Part shown: piece by piece, positions 63,038 through 64,000 of the stretch
Position numbering within the stretch: position 1 is the stretch's first letter
How the letters are laid out: each line of letters starts with the position of its first letter
Source: Salinisphaera sp. G21_0
GTDB lineage: Bacteria; Pseudomonadota; Gammaproteobacteria; Pseudomonadales; Endozoicomonadaceae
Direction: 5' to 3'
NCBI RefSeq assembly: GCF_017744115.1
Contig: NZ_JAGHQW010000024.1
Location: 1 to 64,000, forward strand
DNA length: 64,000 nucleotides
Position numbers and translations under genes: made by a program
The notes under the pieces: generated by a model
Databases searched by the model: none
What the model was told of the DNA's origin: nothing
The model's input: the letters and a program-made list of their open reading frames with translations, nothing else

Positions 63038-63373
63038 GTGGTTCCATTTCGCTATCGTTTTTCTATTGCCGCGGTCTTCTTTCTACTGTTAAACCAGTCA
63101 GTTCACGCACTTACGGGTAAAGAGGATACGGATTGCCATCATACGCAGATGGGTTTGAACTCAATTCGTTCAGCTTTTCAGAAGTGGGAATACGGTCGTA
63201 AGCATCCGAATATTTATCGTGAACGGGCACCGGAAGCGATGATAGAGCATTACCGACGCTGGCAGGAATACCCTGAATTGCCTGCCCATATCCGTGATGA
63301 AAGGGGAGCTCTGGAAATGACATCAACCTTTCATCGCTGGAATCAGGCGAGGAAAGGTCGGTGTTGCCAGTAG
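63038..63373 (+). CDS. Small secreted hypothetical protein
   Basis: The 111-residue protein starts at a GTG with AAGGAG seven bases upstream. The first 25 residues (FSIAAVFFLLLNQSVHA) are a likely signal peptide. The mature part is rich in Arg, His, Tyr and Trp, with RSAFQKWEYGRKHPN and TFHRWNQARKG as a possible internal duplication, and it ends in CC. No family is recognised. It is divergent from the giant repeat gene, sharing a promoter region of about 90 bases. Confidence 0.65.
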   Translation: MVPFRYRFSIAAVFFLLLNQSVHALTGKEDTDCHHTQMGLNSIRSAFQKWEYGRKHPNIYRERAPEAMIEHYRRWQEYPELPAHIRDERGALEMTSTFHRWNQARKGRCCQ

Positions 63374-63375
63374 GT

Positions 63376-64000
63376 TTAACGCTGGTTTGGAGTAATGCCC
63401 AGCCCTTTCAGGACTATCCGGGTTAATGTCTCTGTTGCCTGGTCATAGTCAGACTGCTCAAGCGTATCTTTTCCAATGGCCCGGGCTATCTGGTAAGAGA
63501 AGTCTGCATAATGCTGTGTGGATGACCAGAGCAGAAAGATAAGGTGCACAGGATCCACCGCATCCATTTTTCCCTGGTCAGACCATGCCTTGAACACCTG
63601 TGCCCGTCCCCGAAACCACATCTGATAGTCCTCACCAAAATACTCTGTCAGGTGCGGACCACCATTGATGATTTCCTGGGCAAAGAGTCTGGAGGCCAGG
63701 GGATTCTTCCGGGAGAACATGATTTTGGTATGAATGTAGGCGGCCAGCGCCTCTTCCGGGTCATCCTCAGGACTGAGGCTGTTAAAGCTCTGATCCCATA
63801 GCTTGAGGATATGCGACAGAACGGCAGCATAGAGCGAGAGCTTATTGCTGAAGTAGTAGTGAACGTTGGCCTTGGGCAGGTTTGCCCGTTCCGCGATGCG
63901 CTGCATGGTAGTGCCTTTGAAGCCATGGGTCACAAACTCCTGTTCGGCAGCGGCCAGAATGCTTTTTTTATTATTTTCCCGGATTTTCCCGGGACGGTAT
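63376..64000 (-). CDS. TetR/AcrR-family regulator, RutR-like (5' end outside window)
   Basis: The reading frame is open to the right edge, so the N-terminus is missing by a few residues at least. The HTH is SILAAAEQEFVTHGFKGTTM, then QRIAERANLPKANVHYYFSN. The C-terminal domain (FSRKNPLASRLFAQEIINGG) resembles the RutR/TetR_C_13 group, which senses pyrimidines or similar ligands. An internal GTG could be misread as the start, but the upstream codons (KKSILAAAEQEF) clearly belong to the HTH. Its stop lies two bases after the neighbouring convergent gene. Confidence 0.85.
   Translation of the reverse strand, partial: YRPGKIRENNKKSILAAAEQEFVTHGFKGTTMQRIAERANLPKANVHYYFSNKLSLYAAVLSHILKLWDQSFNSLSPEDDPEEALAAYIHTKIMFSRKNPLASRLFAQEIINGGPHLTEYFGEDYQMWFRGRAQVFKAWSDQGKMDAVDPVHLIFLLWSSTQHYADFSYQIARAIGKDTLEQSDYDQATETLTRIVLKGLGITPNQR

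Overview
The window most likely comes from a host-associated gammaproteobacterium of the Endozoicomonas type. This is an inference from content: ankyrin proteins, a TRAF-like RING/MATH protein, a bHLH domain, very large repeat proteins, many insertion-sequence relics, gammaproteobacterial toxin-antitoxin pairs, and promoters that fit the RpoE (ECF sigma) consensus. No taxonomic marker gene lies in the window.

Layout. 1-9 kb: a partial gene, an HUH transposase flanked by two short-repeat tracts, a methyltransferase relic, vapBC, a TM2 protein, a kinase-like protein, IS66/IS3/IS91 relics, a secreted protein and higBA between two attC-like hairpins. 9-27 kb: an APH-fold protein, an IS transposase, the TRAF-like protein, a tandem pair of ankyrin paralogues, a HIT-superfamily enzyme, a RoxA-like di-heme cytochrome and a 1026-residue ankyrin protein. 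26.9-36.3 kb: a P4-like satellite in tRNA-Thr(UGU), bounded by 47-bp identical att repeats. It carries integrase, AlpA, primase and DUF3987 genes, a terminase-small-subunit-like gene and a RelBE pair, but no capsid genes. 36.3-48.5 kb: a second, decayed element. It holds RNA ligase and two DUF1186/SEC-C genes around a scrambled type I restriction locus, with relics of three hsdM genes, two damaged hsdS genes, a RhuM/Fic gene and an integrase-hsdR chimera. 48.5-55.7 kb: a tandem family of genes encoding 13-residue SEKGKA repeats. 55.7-63 kb, minus strand: a bHLH protein, a small Cys-rich protein and two nucleotidyltransferase-like proteins, one with about 25 copies of a 37-residue repeat. The right edge has a small secreted protein and a TetR regulator.

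The main unifying signal is a promoter pattern, GGAACTT, then 15-16 bases, then GTCnnAA. It lies upstream of every member of the SEKGKA array, both repeat/nucleotidyltransferase genes, the TRAF-like gene and the APH-fold gene, with a looser version before the kinase-like gene. This suggests one envelope-stress (ECF sigma) regulon of eukaryote-like, possibly host-directed proteins. The strongest candidates for something undescribed are that regulon, the bacterial bHLH protein, the SEKGKA array, and the 37-residue repeat/nucleotidyltransferase family.
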